Assembly: GCA_030062745.1 (NCBI GenBank) | Contig: CP099842.1 | Coordinates: forward strand, 1,922,001-1,986,000 | Source of the DNA: Capitulum mitella | Taxonomy: Eukaryota; Arthropoda; Thecostraca; Pollicipedomorpha; Pollicipedidae | Direction: 5' to 3' | Length of the DNA stretch: 64,000 bases | In this document: piece by piece, positions 1-12,301 of the stretch | Layout of the letters: each line of letters starts with the position of its first letter | How positions within the stretch are numbered: the stretch's first letter is position 1 | The notes under the pieces: generated by a model | Seen by the model: only the letters and a program-made list of their open reading frames with translations | The model's database searches: none | Told to the model about the DNA's origin: nothing | Translations under genes and position numbers: made by a program

Positions 1-779
1 TTTATGTCGACATAGCAACTGGGGATGCAGTGGATCGGGATTTTTGTGATCCAGCCGGATACCGAATTTGCCTGATCAGGGTGCCGGACGTTATGTTCGC
101 CTATTTTTATTTACTAATTTTACTGAAGATGTGACGAAAAAGACCAAATTGAAAACCAAAAGGTCTGAAAAATAAAAAAAATAAATAAAATGTAGACAAT
201 GTAAGTCATTCACCCAAGTGCCTACACTTACTGTGTAGTTTCCATAGGTTTCCTTGTAAAAAAACAAAAACAAATAAATAACGAACACAACAGTCGTAAT
301 GGAGCTCGCCATCTCTCACTGCATTCAAAGACATGGGTGTAACCACGGTTCAGAAATTGGGGGGAGGACAAGATGGCTGCAATCTGCCAAGAATATGCGG
401 AGGTGGGCGGGTTAAAATCACTTTTTCGGTCGTGACATGATAACGTAAGGTTAAAATCCCTTTATTTGATTTCAAAGTTGAAGACGGCCTGACAACTACT
501 CTACACGAATATTAATGTATTAATGTGTCTTGATATGCATCGCCCTTAATGCATTTGTATCAGAGGATTTCAGGAAAGGCTGCTGAGCACATGCTGGCTA
601 TTGTTTCACAGCTTTGAGCTTAAGTCCCACTCTTGCCTAAACTAAGAACGAAAAGCGGTGCTCCAGACAGACAGACAGACCTTGAAACTGTCAGTTACAT
701 CGACAGTCTAAGAAGGCACATTGCTCCTGAAACGGTTTCGTGGGAAGACATTAGAACAAAGTCTTGATCATACACCGGG

Positions 780-880
780 AGGCTAAATATCCAGCAAGAT
801 CCGGCCGGATCACAGGAATATCCGGCCGGATACCGGATATCGGATTATCTCTAGTATCCGGCCGGACCGGATGTCCGGTA
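780..880. repeat. Cluster of ATCCGGCCGGAT palindromes, copy 1
   Basis: Within about 100 bp the perfect palindrome ATCCGGCCGGAT and near variants occur about four times, interleaved with ATATCCGG and CCGGATATCGG. The cluster is preserved in copy 2. It may be a repeat fragment or a protein-binding array; nothing here decides between these. Confidence 0.6.
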
Positions 881-3539
881 AATTCCCAATAGCAACCTTA
901 CAGTAAGGGAGAATTTTTCATGACTGGCCAAAAAACAAATATAGGATTGATAAAAACCTTTGAGTTTCGTCCGCACTTCGATGCCATATTCGAGAGGATC
1001 AGAATCTGATATGTACATATGTGGACTTTTGGCAAAACGGAAAACCTTGAAAACATTGCTAAGCCTTAAATATCGGTCTCCGTTGCACTTCCTGTCCAAA
1101 ATAAGTACCGATGATCGCAAGAAGTCCAGTTTTTGTGCCGTAACTAAAAAGCGCACATTGCGCTCCATTACGCTAAATTAAAAGAACGGCATAAGGAACA
1201 CTAGATCATATTGGTGTTCGGGGACCCTACCCTTGGTCTGACCACGCACCGTGCGCGACAAATAAGAAATAAGCCGATATCGAGTAAGGTCAAACCTCTG
1301 AAACAGAACGAGCCGTGTAGGCTTACCACGCCCGTCTTTTGAATTATCGCATCATAATAGCATACCAGCACGTTATGATTCGTCTCATCTTCTGTGGCCC
1401 GCCCTCTTTGAATGAATGTTTGTGATAAACGCCCGAAATTGGGCGAAAGAGTCAGTCCGTGGCGTATTCTTAAATGTCTAAGAAAGCATCAAGTTCGCTG
1501 TGTTGTGGAACGCCCAGGAGCGATTGAAAACAAGTCACATTTAGGGAGGATTTTAAGTTCACATTGTTCGTGCAGATGATGGGTGCCATTTATGTATTCA
1601 TTGGTTTGGTACGCATGCAAAGCCGCACGAAATCTAGTCTCACTACCCAGTGAGGTCATCACTGTTGATATCTGAGTTTGCTGACGTGGCCAGCGTGAGG
1701 GAATGTCTGATTGTCCGCGCACTTGCGTCCGGACGCGCAGGCTTGCAACTTTACGCAACCGAGAATTTGACCTTGAGCATCGCAAGTGCGACGTGCACTT
1801 TGCGCAATGTCGCTTCAGTTGCGCTTCAGTTGCCGTATTTATTTCATTAAATGCGTCCCAGCAAACGCACCATGATATGTTGGCTATCAAATAGCAGAAG
1901 CCACGGTGTCGACTGAATAGTCAACACTAACCCTCTGGCTGTGTGCGTGAGGTTTGCTAACATCACTAACCAAGGCTTACTTAGAACCATGGAAGTCAAC
2001 AGAGCCTATCGTCAGCATGTTTGTTGGTCCTCTGTGATACATTCCCTACAGAGTAGGAGCTGCCATTAATTCCAGCAGCGTGCCCTACCCAGTATCTGCA
2101 TAACATACACACATTTGAGAGAGCGACAGATGCGTGCTACGTTTACCCGTTTCGTTGATGAGTAACAGTTTCTGTTTCTACTAAAAATATGTTCATCGAT
2201 AATAGCATTCTTGATAACGAAGAGTGCTTTAAGATGACATGAATTATTTGAACTTTGATGACGGGGCCTGGAGGAAACACTGTCTTTAACGTTCGCCGGA
2301 CGTAAGGATATTCGCCTAGCCGCCGGACGAGGGGAAAATGGCCGACACCCCTTGCCCGTTTCACTCGCAGCTGAAATCGAATTCCAAAACTAAAAATTGA
2401 CGTGCGGATGTCTAGTTTAAAACCTTCTGGTCACCTGGTGATCAAACTGATCACCTCCCAGATCATACTGACAAAGAATATCACATCGTTTGTCGCCTAC
2501 GTCATCATCGCAGTACCTCTACACCAAAACGGACCGTAAACCATATTACTGACTGATTTGGCTTTAAAACAGACCAGTAGCTGCAGCCAATAATAATTTT
2601 TTTCCTTCGGGCGAAGATCAAGTCAGTGAAAGGTGAAATATCTTTAGGATCTTCATTGAGAGGGTTAAACAAAATGACCATTACTGAACCGGCTCGAAGT
2701 GATTTTTTGGTAATAGACTGTTACTGATCTCACTTGGCCATGGAAAGATCAGTTCCGAAACAGTCTTATATGAAGAACTAACTCCATACCTCATCAGATC
2801 AATGAGAAAGAAGCTGAAACGTCCTTGAAACCAAGAAAAACGGTTTACAAGCACTCGTGAATGACACCATAACTCAATGAGCTGACATGGACTGGTAATG
2901 GTCTTGCCTTCTGGAAAAGATGCTGAAAGGATATAACGCCAGCTATTGTGAACTTCAGGATCTTCACGCAGCCGTTTAAAGGCAGTCTAAGAGATGTGTC
3001 CTGGAATAGTGACAACCGTCCTCCCTCTCGTCCGGCTGTGTTAAGGACATATATGTGCCGAAATAGCAAACTTTATCCATTCGGCACCAGGTTTAGGCAA
3101 TACCAAAACCAGGATGCGCCTGTCTTATTGGGAACCGAAAGGCACTCTACTCCGCTTCGTCGAATAAGCCATGTTTTTACATCGAGCAAATACAAAGCTA
3201 AATCTGGATAAATGCGGTACTTGTAGGCCTCGTAAACGTTGTTAAAGGCACTAAACACGGTTACAGGGCATAGTTTGCTCTTTGTCATCCTCCGTCTTCG
3301 AATCCTTCCGACCTACCACCTTTTGCTTCCTCGTTACACGAACAAACCGGTGACCATGCACAGCGACCACAACCAGTGAAGACAGACAAGGTCACCTCCC
3401 ATTCTTTGCTCACCACCGTCAGCATTTAATTAAAGTTGTTGCACAAAGATGCAAACACCCAGGGCTTTGAATGAGCACACACAAGAGACGACAGCATACT
3501 TTGTCACAGGAGAAACAGACCATAAAGGCGAGACAAACG

Positions 3540-3840
3540 CTCCCCGACCTCCCCACCGATGGGCGTCTCACACCTGTCCGGCGTGCCCGCTTCCATGCCA
3601 GGCAAGGTCAGGACTGTCCCTTTCGTGGTCAGCGAGCGTGGCCGGCCGCCCCTGACCTGCCGTCGTGACTCGGAGCAGGCGGCAGACCGTCCTGGGCGGC
3701 TCCGTTCCGGTGTCGGGCCGCCGCCACCGCGCCGGCTGGGCGCGTGAAGAGGCGACACGTGACGCAGTGCGTCCTGCGCCTCCGGCCGTATCTGGCCTGG
3801 ACTGGTCAGGTGGCCTGGAGAGGTCATGGTCCTGGTGTCA
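3540..3840. other. CpG-rich island, copy 1 (partner 26090-26390)
   Basis: GC-rich, CpG-dense stretch conserved between the two copies. Open frames run across it in several phases with no recognisable protein. I see no start codon followed by a good donor. It could be a promoter or enhancer island upstream of the nompA-like gene. Confidence 0.5.
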
Positions 3841-4960
3841 CTTGTTTAGGAAGTGACAAATGGGCAGCGCACACTTGCTTGGAAGCAGCCATCAGTCGTC
3901 CTGCCTCGTTCATCCCATGCATCTGCTGCCGTTGACCCTTTAAACCGGTCGAGTATGTCATCGCCGATATGCCCCTCTGTTGGTTCCCTTGTATTCTGCT
4001 TTTTTAAATTCTCTCCTTAATCATGCTTCTATTGCCACCAGATCCTGACATCGTTTTTCTTCACGTCGTACCTTCTTCAATTACCATTAGTCCTTTCTCC
4101 TACCTTTCAGTTATATACTGTTACTTTCGGCACTACCCTGCTACATGCTTATTTCTGAAATCAGCAGGTTCTTATTCCAGCCACGGAAGCCTTTTCCTCA
4201 TCTTCTCTTTATCGCTTATCGGCTCGTGTCCCACGGTCCTCGCCCTCCCCCCCCCCCCACCCTTTCGCCCCGTCAGGGCTCTCCCTGTTCTTGATACCTC
4301 TCCCACCGATCATCCGTGCTTCCGCCGAGCTTCGAATCACCACCGCGACGTGCCCGGGCCATACACAGGAACCATAACGTGTCACCGGTTAACCGCCTGT
4401 CCCGAAACCGAACGACCAAAAACGGCCGTAACCGCCGCCGACGATCCGGGGGCGCGCCGGCGAGGCGGTGAATCGGGCCTTTGTCGTCACCGCACGCGAC
4501 TCTCTGACGGCCGGCTCGCGTGAGCTGCCAGCTCGCCGGCAGATGGGGCGATCTCGTGCTTCGGTTCGTGTGCGGGGAGCGGGAGTCTTCGCCGACGATT
4601 GCCGGCTGATGAGCTTATTGTTTGGCGCAACGTAGCGCTTACTGAAGCTTTGCAAGTTGAAGCTTTTGTTGCAGGAGACAATGGTCATTGCGTCCAAAAC
4701 AAGGTCATATTTCCAGATATTAAGATGTCATTGCGTACGCATCGTATTTGTCGATTATTCCCAGTCTGGTTTTTAGTGAAACGATTGTGAGAAGTCTCTG
4801 TTTACGTGGTCGCGCTGGCTTGAAACCAACTACCTTCGTTTGCCTTTTGTCATCATTGATTTTTACCGCAGTAATGCCCAGTAAACGGCAAAAATTGATA
4901 GGGTAGGTTGTATCGCTTAACTGGATTTTTCCACTAGTTGAAATAAGTAATATATATGAA

Positions 4961-4966
<6 letters not shown>

Positions 4967-5030
<64 letters not shown>
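4967..5030. repeat. (AT)n microsatellite, copy 1 only
   Basis: An uninterrupted AT dinucleotide run of about 60 bp. The matching place in copy 2 (about 27495-27550) has unrelated short sequence ending in a brief TATATAT, so this is a large allelic length difference. Confidence 0.95.
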
Positions 5031-5033
<3 letters not shown>

Positions 5034-5729
5034 TTGCCTCTGGTCTAAAACTTAAAACTGTAAAACTAAAAACTAAAAAAATGGTACCACGAAAAAGTGA
5101 TAATGCTGTTGAGTTGAGCCTCCGCAATATTTATTTCAGACCTGAATATAATGCTTCTCGAAGCAAACAAACCTCAAGTTCTTCTTGTTCTGTAGGAAAT
5201 GTAAACTTTATTGAGCTTGATATCTCCATTAAAATGGTCTCATGAATACCTGAACTTGTTCCCTGTTATCAGCCAGACCGCAACTTCTCGTCAATAAGAA
5301 AGCTACCTATCGTCTTCAAACGGTTTGCGTGACTCTATTGACTCTATTTTGAGCACTGTAAATATTTACAAGAAGAATGAAAATTTCGAGTGCGTGCTAT
5401 TTGCGAGCCAGCAGAACATAGCTAAAGATTTCCAGAAATGATTGGTGGGGGGGGAGGGTATGTCCACATAGGATCTCGGACCGTTGGTTGCCAGTCATTG
5501 CCATGAGCCTAATGTTAAATTAAAATTCCTGAATTTTGGGGGCCCCGGACCACCCCAACCCCCGGGACCGTCTGCCGTGCCGAAGAGTACTCATTGGTAT
5601 GCCTGGCAGAGATCCAAGCACTCGATTGGAAATGTAATTTGCATAAGTTATGACAAACTTACTACGACAGCGTCATCTTCCCAAAGAAGCTCCTGTGTTA
5701 TACGTGACAATTCCCATCTGTTCCGCTCG

Positions 5730-6180
5730 GGTCGCATGGTTCCGGAGTTACGGGGCTCCAAAGCCTCACCGTCTCAGCTGCGCTGGGTTACGAGCGCCAA
5801 TATTCCCGGTCTGCGGGGCCCCGTGGTCCCGGTCCAGGGTCACGGGACAACAGCGTCGCCAGGTACCGCGATGTGCCGGGCTCGGGGCTCTCCAGTCCGG
5901 CCTGTCTGTGCAGCGGTGTGCCAGGTCCGGCCGGGAGGGGAGAGCGTGGGCGGAGCCGCCGCCGCCGGCCGCTGACCCCGCCGGCAGCCGGCGGCCGTTC
6001 AGGGCCAACGGTGCCGGGCGCCGGAGCATGCTGCCGATCACCCGGCCGGCCGGGCCACGCCCAGGGGGGCGGCCGACCGGCCGTCCCGGGCGTCAGGCTC
6101 TGTCAGGCCCGCCGCGGCGCCGGGCGGCCGGCTTCCCACGGTCAGAGCCTCCCGCCCCCTGTCACTCCCGTCAGTCTCTG
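5730..6180. other. CpG-rich island, copy 1 (partner about 28240-28680)
   Basis: Strongly CpG-rich DNA with overlapping open frames on both strands, as expected from base composition. Copy 2 shows scattered substitutions in every frame, so no frame looks selected. No domain recognised. Confidence 0.5.
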
Positions 6181-6419
6181 CATTGCAAGGTGCCAGATAA
6201 TTGTTAGGCACCGGAAAAATGACATGGATATTTTATGCGAAAAAGGCACATCTTGTGTCATTATAGTCTATTTCTGATTGTCTTCTGCTCTGGTCGAAGT
6301 ACTGGGAAATGCCACTACGACGTGGCAGCGCCTCGACTGAGATCAGCAGAAAGCATATAGCGTTCCTTGGCCCAGTCGTTTTCCGGTGCCAACGACAAAC
6401 ACGCCATCCATTGACAAGC

Positions 6420-6760
6420 CGTGCTGGTGAGCGGTGGTCGGGTGTTGTCCAGTCCTGGCCGGAGCCGCGTCCCGGCCGATGGCGCGCGTTTTTTGTGCGC
6501 CAATCTCGCCGCGGCCGGCGGCGCCGCTGCCGGCCGTGCTCCGCGCGCCGCGGCCGCAGCCGGCGGGCGTGCCGGGCGGGGCCCGCCGGAAGTGTCCGTG
6601 TCGCTTCCGGTCGGCCGCGGCGCGGAGCGACGAATAACGGCACGGCCGCCCGCCGCTAATCGGCGGCGCGCCAAAAGTGGTGGCGGGAGCCGGGCCGGGC
6701 GGCGTCACTCGATTATCCGGCGACCGGAGCCCGCGGCGGGCCCGCTAATCTGGCACCAGT
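6420..6760. other. CpG-rich island, copy 1 (partner about 28925-29260)
   Basis: Very high GC with many CGCGCC and GCCGGC words, conserved in copy 2. Open frames on both strands look like composition artefacts. A possible regulatory island. Confidence 0.5.
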
Positions 6761-7554
6761 CTCCGGCTCAGAGACTGAAAAATGTGGCTAGTCAGATGGC
6801 ATTCGTTGTCTCAGCTTTGTACAATTGCACATGTCAATTCAATGGCTGTGGACATTAGTACTGAAGAACAGACACACCCTGAATCATCTTCCAGCTATCG
6901 TGGTAGTACCGATGTGATCTTATCATAATATCATAGTTATGTTATACATACATATTATCATAGTTCGGCATTAAAGCCAGCACTGCTAGTCATGTTACTA
7001 CTAAGAAAATTTGATATAAACACGTGCTTGTATGACGCGGAAAAAGCACCACGTTACAAAAAGATTTGCTGATAAAGCTACTTACACTACACGTTTCTAT
7101 CGACGCTGAGGTGCGACTTCTGGCTCAGAACTGGAATACTTTTGCATCAATTGATACTTTTTTTCCAGAATAGCGGTTCAGATGTTACAGTCGCTGGCTA
7201 AGTAGGCCTCTGCTGGATCATCTGCGGTAAATAGTATGCCGGGATGCTGCTCTCCGGTGATTTCACCGGATTTGACCCACTTTGACAAATGCGACGCAAA
7301 TTAGTCCGTTTGCTCCCCACAACCGATGGTTAGGGCCAGCTGACCTGTGGGTAAATGCGTGCTGAGGTTTAAAATGGAAACATGGCGGAAACCAGCTTCA
7401 AAGTAGGTCATGACCCAACAGTAGGCAAGCAATGGACTTTTGAACATCAGCGGGCGAATGTTCAATTTAGCAGTAGTACGTATGATGAGTCTGAAAATCC
7501 GCTTTCGCCGTCGGGAAGGCGACGATTTCTGGAATCTGTCACAAGCACAGGGCT

Positions 7555-7630
7555 CTGGTACTGCTCGTTACCTCAGTGCACAGAGACGCGCACTCATGAT
7601 CGCAGGGTTGTGGGTTCGAATATCGACGTT
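7555..7630 (+). repeat. tRNA-like SINE fragment, copy 1 (partner 30055-30130)
   Basis: A CTCAGT...AGAG stretch resembling a Pol III A box is followed about 40 bp later by GGTTCGAATATC, close to the B-box consensus GGTTCGAANCC. The anticodon-arm pairing is poor and I find no acceptor stem, so this is not a functional tRNA. A tRNA-derived SINE head is the likeliest reading. Confidence 0.4.
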
Positions 7631-8369
7631 GTTAGTCCTCGATTGGAACGCCTGAACCCAAGTCACTGTGCGCCCTAATCCAAACCATCCCACCCAACAC
7701 AGGTCTCCGAAGTTTGAGATATCGAGGCTAAAAGGGAAGGATTCTTGACGTCTCTCTTCGAAACAACTGCCACGCGAGCATTTAGTGGCACGTAGAGCAA
7801 CGCAAACTCTGTTTTTCCAAGTCGCCAAATGTTTTTATCTCTGTTACGCAGTTTTTATTTGTGCAAAAATGGGGGAGAGGTCTAATTTTGCTTCACATTT
7901 GCCGTATGTATTGTGTGTTGAGCCTAACATTATTACCCGTTTATTTGACGTTGTGACCCTTCTGCAAACCATCGAGAGGCGTCAGCGACTTTATTGCGCT
8001 AGCCACATGAATCGAATGGTTTTTCAGACCTCTGACTACCTCCAAAATGGGGATATATTTAAGTACTAAGTATTCAGATTGTGATGCATGGTCTGACGCA
8101 ACAGTTATTTTGTTACATGCTTGCATCCGTCCGTACGCCAAAGGAACCGGAAACCTTGCTGTCATGCATTGAATGAGCTAGTCATTTTTTAATAGAAGTA
8201 CGCTAATTTAGTTTTTTGGACGTAAATAGCACGAGAAAAAAACTATGCTGACCCCAGAGGGAATCTAAGGGAACGCAGTTTAGTGAAAATGTGGGGAAAA
8301 GTGACGTGGGGACTGATCGCCGCACGCACAGACAAACAGAGACAGCTCGCGCGAGGGTGGGTCTCCACT

Positions 8370-9043
8370 CGACGGCACATGTTCGGCCTCAGCGGCGGCC
8401 GTCACGGACCAGCAGCCGCCGCCGCCGGCACGCAGCGCGCCTTTTTGCGGAGCTTCCGCGCGGCGCATCCCGGCCGCGTACGTGCCGGCGCGCGCCGGCG
8501 CGTTTGCGCGCGCCCGAGCGCGCCAATCGGAAGTCACGTCGCCGGGGCGCGCCAAATGATCGCCGCCTGGGTGGAGCCCGCCCGGGGCAGATTGGATCGG
8601 GGGCTGGCCATTGATCCGCCGCTATCGGGTCCGGCCGACCGTGCGGGCAGGACGGCTCCGCTCCCTCGCTCGGACCGACGCCGGGTTTCGGAGGCCCTCC
8701 GGCGCGTGAGGTCTCTGTGTCGGGCCGGCCGGGCCAGTGCGCGCGCAGCCGGCGAGAGCGGTGGTGCTGGGTCTTTGACGCCTGCCGCCGCTCTGGTGCC
8801 GCCGCTGGTGACTGCGGCCAGTGACTGGCTGGTGACTCCTCGTGGCGTCTGGCGACTGCGGCTGGCGACTCGACTGGCGACTCGACTGGTGACGCGGCCG
8901 GTGACGCGGCCGGTGCGCCCCCGATCCCCGACCCGGAGGCTTGTTAGCGGGATGACGCCGGGCGTTTGACGAGCCGCAGCTTGCACGGCTGGCTGCCTCC
9001 GGTGCAAACGGCCCTGAGGCGCAGCCGAGCCCGTGACGTCACC
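8370..9043 (+). promoter_or_regulatory. CpG island and presumed 5' UTR before exon 1, copy 1
   Basis: CpG-dense DNA directly upstream of the exon 1 start codon. It includes a short repeat (units near CTGGCGACTCGA, about 8840-8920) and a perfect CRE palindrome TGACGTCA ending a few bases before the ATG. Equivalent to 30870-31543 in copy 2. Promoter function is inferred from position and composition. Confidence 0.5.
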
Positions 9044-9143
9044 ATGATGATCTGGTCCCCGACCATCGCGCTGCTGAGCGCGGCGATGAGCCTTAACGTG
9101 ACTGGCAACGCCACCGAGCCCGAGATTCCGACGGCGCGCAAAG
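9044..9143 (+). CDS. nompA: nompA-like exon 1 (signal peptide), haplotig copy
   Basis: Identical in sequence to exon 1 of copy 2 (31544-31643). It encodes the signal peptide and ends AAAG|GTACGC in phase 1. It belongs to the truncated second copy and probably represents the other allele. Confidence 0.75.
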
Positions 9144-10866
9144 GTACGCGGATAATTCGGGTAATTTGGTCCTCCTGGTATTGCATCCCGCCTACAGAAC
9201 GTGTTTATGATTCAGGACTCGTAATTGCGCGTGTATGCTGGGAAACGTTTGCTTCTCGTCTTTAACTGCCGCAGAACTTAAGCAGTCTAACCACAAAGTT
9301 TAGTGTGGGTGCTTTTAATGATTTTTCCTTTGTCATGGGCGATCTCAAACTTTTTTTTGATACAGTTTTGCAAGTGTTTTGGCATTAAAATAAATCTTAC
9401 TGCGACCGGCCACCAATGGCTAGTCTATCCGCTCGGCCCCCGGAGTCTTTCAAACGCCTGCTTGGAAATTCTCCTGATGAGGGCGAACCTCTGTGAAGCT
9501 CGAGACCTGTTTTCAGTCTGGTGCCGTCCACAGCAAGTTTCTTCCTTTTTTGATCCTATTAGCCTGAATAGATAACGATGATTGGCGGATTTCGTTTAAA
9601 AAGGGGAAGAATGAAAATAGCGACTAGCTAAGAATGCCGCATATGCAGTGTCTGGACATTTCGCCGTCACTCGCGACAACTGGCGTGAGAGGCTGCGACG
9701 CGAAATGGCACTGGCAGTCGAGAGCATCGTTAGATAACACAGTAACCAACAATATGCAGTGTCTGGTCATGCCAAATACCTGTCGCTAGGAACAATCAGA
9801 TGTGTCCTGCGTATGTGTTTGTCAAGTGATGACAGGCTACTGGCACTGAAAATTCCAATTTCAAACTATGCGGCAACCAACACACTCAGAGGTTTCAGCA
9901 CGGATAAATGATAAAAAGAAGCTAAGGGTTATGGACATCGAGAGGCGCCTCTTTCACTCCTATAATTTTGGCTGGAGATCTCGGAATTGGGTCTAAACCT
10001 TCACTTCCCAGAGATTTCACCATGAAGCCTATGGCAATGGCTGGGAAAATGAACGGTCTGAGATCTTTCTCTGGTCTCATGGTCCCAGTAATTTTCGCAG
10101 ATCTCCAACTGCATATGGAATTGCCCAAAGCAAATTATTTCTTCGGCATGAAAAAAGTGACCGCAAAAACTTTCAGCGTTGTTGCTTTTGTTTACCCTGC
10201 GCCCTGCGTCGTAGCCAATGACGGGATCAAAAGCGAAATAACGTTTTAGTTAGATTTTTGACGGTACAATGTCGCTGTCACTTAATTATCTTTCGGCATT
10301 CGTGTACATTTAGACGAAAACGATTTCCATTTGAGTTTCATCCCTTTTTCATTTCCGAAGGCTTGCCTAGCCATTTTTAGGATGTGCTTAACATTTTTGA
10401 TTTTCCTCCAGCTCATTTTAATTGAAGCAGTTTCAAAAATGCAACCCAGTGCTTAATGCCATCGGATTCTGGGCGGCATTTACCTGATGCACTCAGCTGT
10501 TTCCAAGGAAATAGTACCAAGACGGCAATGCAGTCTCCGAGGATATTTGCTTGTGATGGTCTGCAGTTTCGATCTGGGTTTACATCAAGCAACCTTTTGT
10601 GAAGCCTAACCAAGAACGAGTGCGCCTATCTCAATCGGTCAGAAGACTTTTCCTCATTGCCAACGTAAATAAATAGCTCATACGCATGAAATGTCACCCG
10701 AGGCTTCAAACTGTCACTGTTTCCAGGACAGCGCTTAGCACGTATCCAAAGACCATCCGGTGTTGCCGGCTCCAAGTGGGCGCCTGTGGAGGTACCTGAA
10801 ATCATGCCATTTTGTTGAAATCTGCGAGGAAAATACTCATGTGCGCATTCTTCTTTCCTCTGGCAG

Positions 10867-10964
10867 CTGCTACCGCTGAGATTGCCACCTGCGACAATGG
10901 CAGGGGGCAGCTCGTCTACGAAAGGATACCCGGCTACCAACTGCAAGGATACGACCAGGACCAG
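10867..10964 (+). CDS. nompA: nompA-like exon 2, haplotig copy
   Basis: Identical to 33365-33462 in copy 2. Acceptor TGGCAG, donor CAG|GTGAGA, phase 1 in and phase 0 out. Encodes the start of PAN module 1. Confidence 0.8.
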
Positions 10965-11175
10965 GTGAGACACCTCGTCACAGAGGCGGAAAAGTAAGAG
11001 TAGACCTGTGACGATCGGACAACATCAAACGTAGGTCGGGGTCAGTATCAAGAACATCTATTTTCACATAGCTCGCAGGTGGATCCGAAACATTTCGCAA
11101 AACGTAAATGCGAGCTACGAGCACATGTAGCCTTGTTCCGAGTCGGAACTCACTCGACACTGTGTCGCCTTTCAG

Positions 11176-11293
11176 TCCACCAAGTCAGTGCTGCCGCTAC
11201 AACTGCTCGAGGAATGTCAGCGCGCATGCCTGAAGGACCTGACCATACAGAACAACCTGCTGCGTCCCTGTGGATCGATTGATTTCCACCCCG
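11176..11293 (+). CDS. nompA: nompA-like exon 3, haplotig copy, ending at first of five donor repeats
   Basis: Matches 33675-33792 of copy 2 with a synonymous Leu codon change. The end chosen is the first CCCCG|GTACGT. The 34-bp unit holding this junction is then repeated, so further GT donors follow, ending with the CCCCG|GTAAGG used in copy 2, here at 11429. Only the first donor keeps the exon length of 118 nt. The last would add 136 nt and shift the frame. Confidence 0.75.
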
Positions 11294-11440
11294 GTACGTC
11301 CCTGTGGATCGATTGATTTCCACCCCGGTACGTCCCTGTGGATCGATCGATTTCCACCCCGGTACGTCCCTGTGGATCGATTGATTTCCACTCCGGTACG
11401 TCCCTGTGGATCGATTGATTTCCACCCCGGTAAGGCGGCG
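11271..11440 (+). repeat. 34-bp minisatellite spanning exon 3 splice donor, 5 units
   Basis: Units begin at 11271, 11305, 11339, 11373 and 11407 with the word TGGATCGATTGATTTCC. Each contains CCCCG|GTACGT or a near form (unit 4 has CCACTCCGGTACGT). Copy 2 has one unit only (33770-33803). The array duplicates the last bases of exon 3 together with its donor. Confidence 0.95.
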
Positions 11441-11699
11441 GCGCCTCGCCTGGCCGCGTGGCTCACGTGTTCCGCTCTTATCGGGGAGTGTCGCGCATTT
11501 TAGTGGGCGAGAACGGTTTGAATACGCCGATGGTTGGCACGCATTTTGTTCAGTTACTCGGGTTTTCCTTCTACTTCTGCCACTATCAGTTGCCTCACGA
11601 GTAACAGACGATTATCGATGTACAGAAATAACCCAAACAATGGAGAGAAGTGTTTCTGTGTTAATATGGAGACCAAAGAACCCATTTTTTCGTTTTCAG

Positions 11700-11831
11700 G
11701 CGAACCGTACGGAGATGGCCAGTACGACTCGTCCATGTGCTACCTGACTGAAGAGAAGGCCACACCAGACGGTATCGGCACCTTCGTCAGAGTGCCCGGA
11801 TACATCCACTTCAACAAAGTCTGCATGCCCT
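11700..11831 (+). CDS. nompA: nompA-like exon 4, haplotig copy
   Basis: Matches 34062-34193 of copy 2 with a synonymous GGC/GGT change. Acceptor TTTTCAG, donor CCCT|GTGAGT, phase 1 in and out. Encodes the second half of PAN module 1. Confidence 0.8.
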
Positions 11832-12188
11832 GTGAGTTTACCGGCAGCGGCGCATCGGCTCGCCCGCTATTTTTTTGTTGCTGGGGAGAGTTCAATCCGT
11901 GTGCTTGTCGGCGCGAGTGCTAAAGGCAATAACGGACTTAAAAAAACTGCAAACGTCCAATAAAGCGAGATCAAGAAATTAGACGAGGTTTTCGTGTGTT
12001 TGGAAGCATTGTTTTATGTCTGCATATGCCATGTACGCCTGCAGTACTGGATCAAATCTGAAAAGCAGACAGAACTATCAATCTCAAGAGTAGGTGTGTT
12101 CCAATCAGACAATAAGTTGCGTCGTTCCCATAGAAATGTTAAGGTTGTCTGCCAAAGTGAGCTAAGTCGATGCTCTCGCCTGACGCAG

Positions 12189-12301
12189 CTCAGCCAATCA
12201 GCCGCCACTGTCCGGAGCGGATGTACGTGTTCGAGCGCCACCTGGAGAAGAGCTTCCGGCCGCAGAACAACAACTGCACGGAACGGCGTGTCGAAGACAG
12301 G
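12189..12301 (+). CDS. nompA: nompA-like exon 5, haplotig copy, truncated by gap
   Basis: The first 113 nt of exon 5, identical in frame to 34550-34662. It stops at the N gap 18 nt before the exon end. The downstream exons of this copy are absent from the window. Confidence 0.8.

Larger units (their letters stand above)
1..12301. repeat. Copy 1 of a 12.3-kb duplicated block (probable haplotig)
   Basis: This block aligns in order and orientation with 22362-34662, including introns and intergenic DNA. Substitutions are scattered and there are several indels. Copy 2 has a 171-bp insertion at 22844-23014. Copy 1 has a long AT run near 4967-5030 and four extra 34-bp units near 11271-11440. Within exons 1-4 the differences I found are synonymous. 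The block stops at the 500-N gap in the middle of exon 5. Such divergence with an abrupt end at a contig edge fits an unpurged second haplotype better than a true tandem duplication, but the sequence alone does not exclude the latter. The left limit is outside the window. Confidence 0.9.

Noticed and set aside
6233-6858. Several overlapping frames of 110-145 codons in a CpG-rich island
   Set aside because: Frames are open on both strands because stop codons are rare in GC-rich DNA; no domain, and differences between copies do not favour any frame.
7555-7630. Functional tRNA
   Set aside because: A- and B-box-like words are present but the anticodon and acceptor stems do not pair; kept only as a SINE-like fragment.
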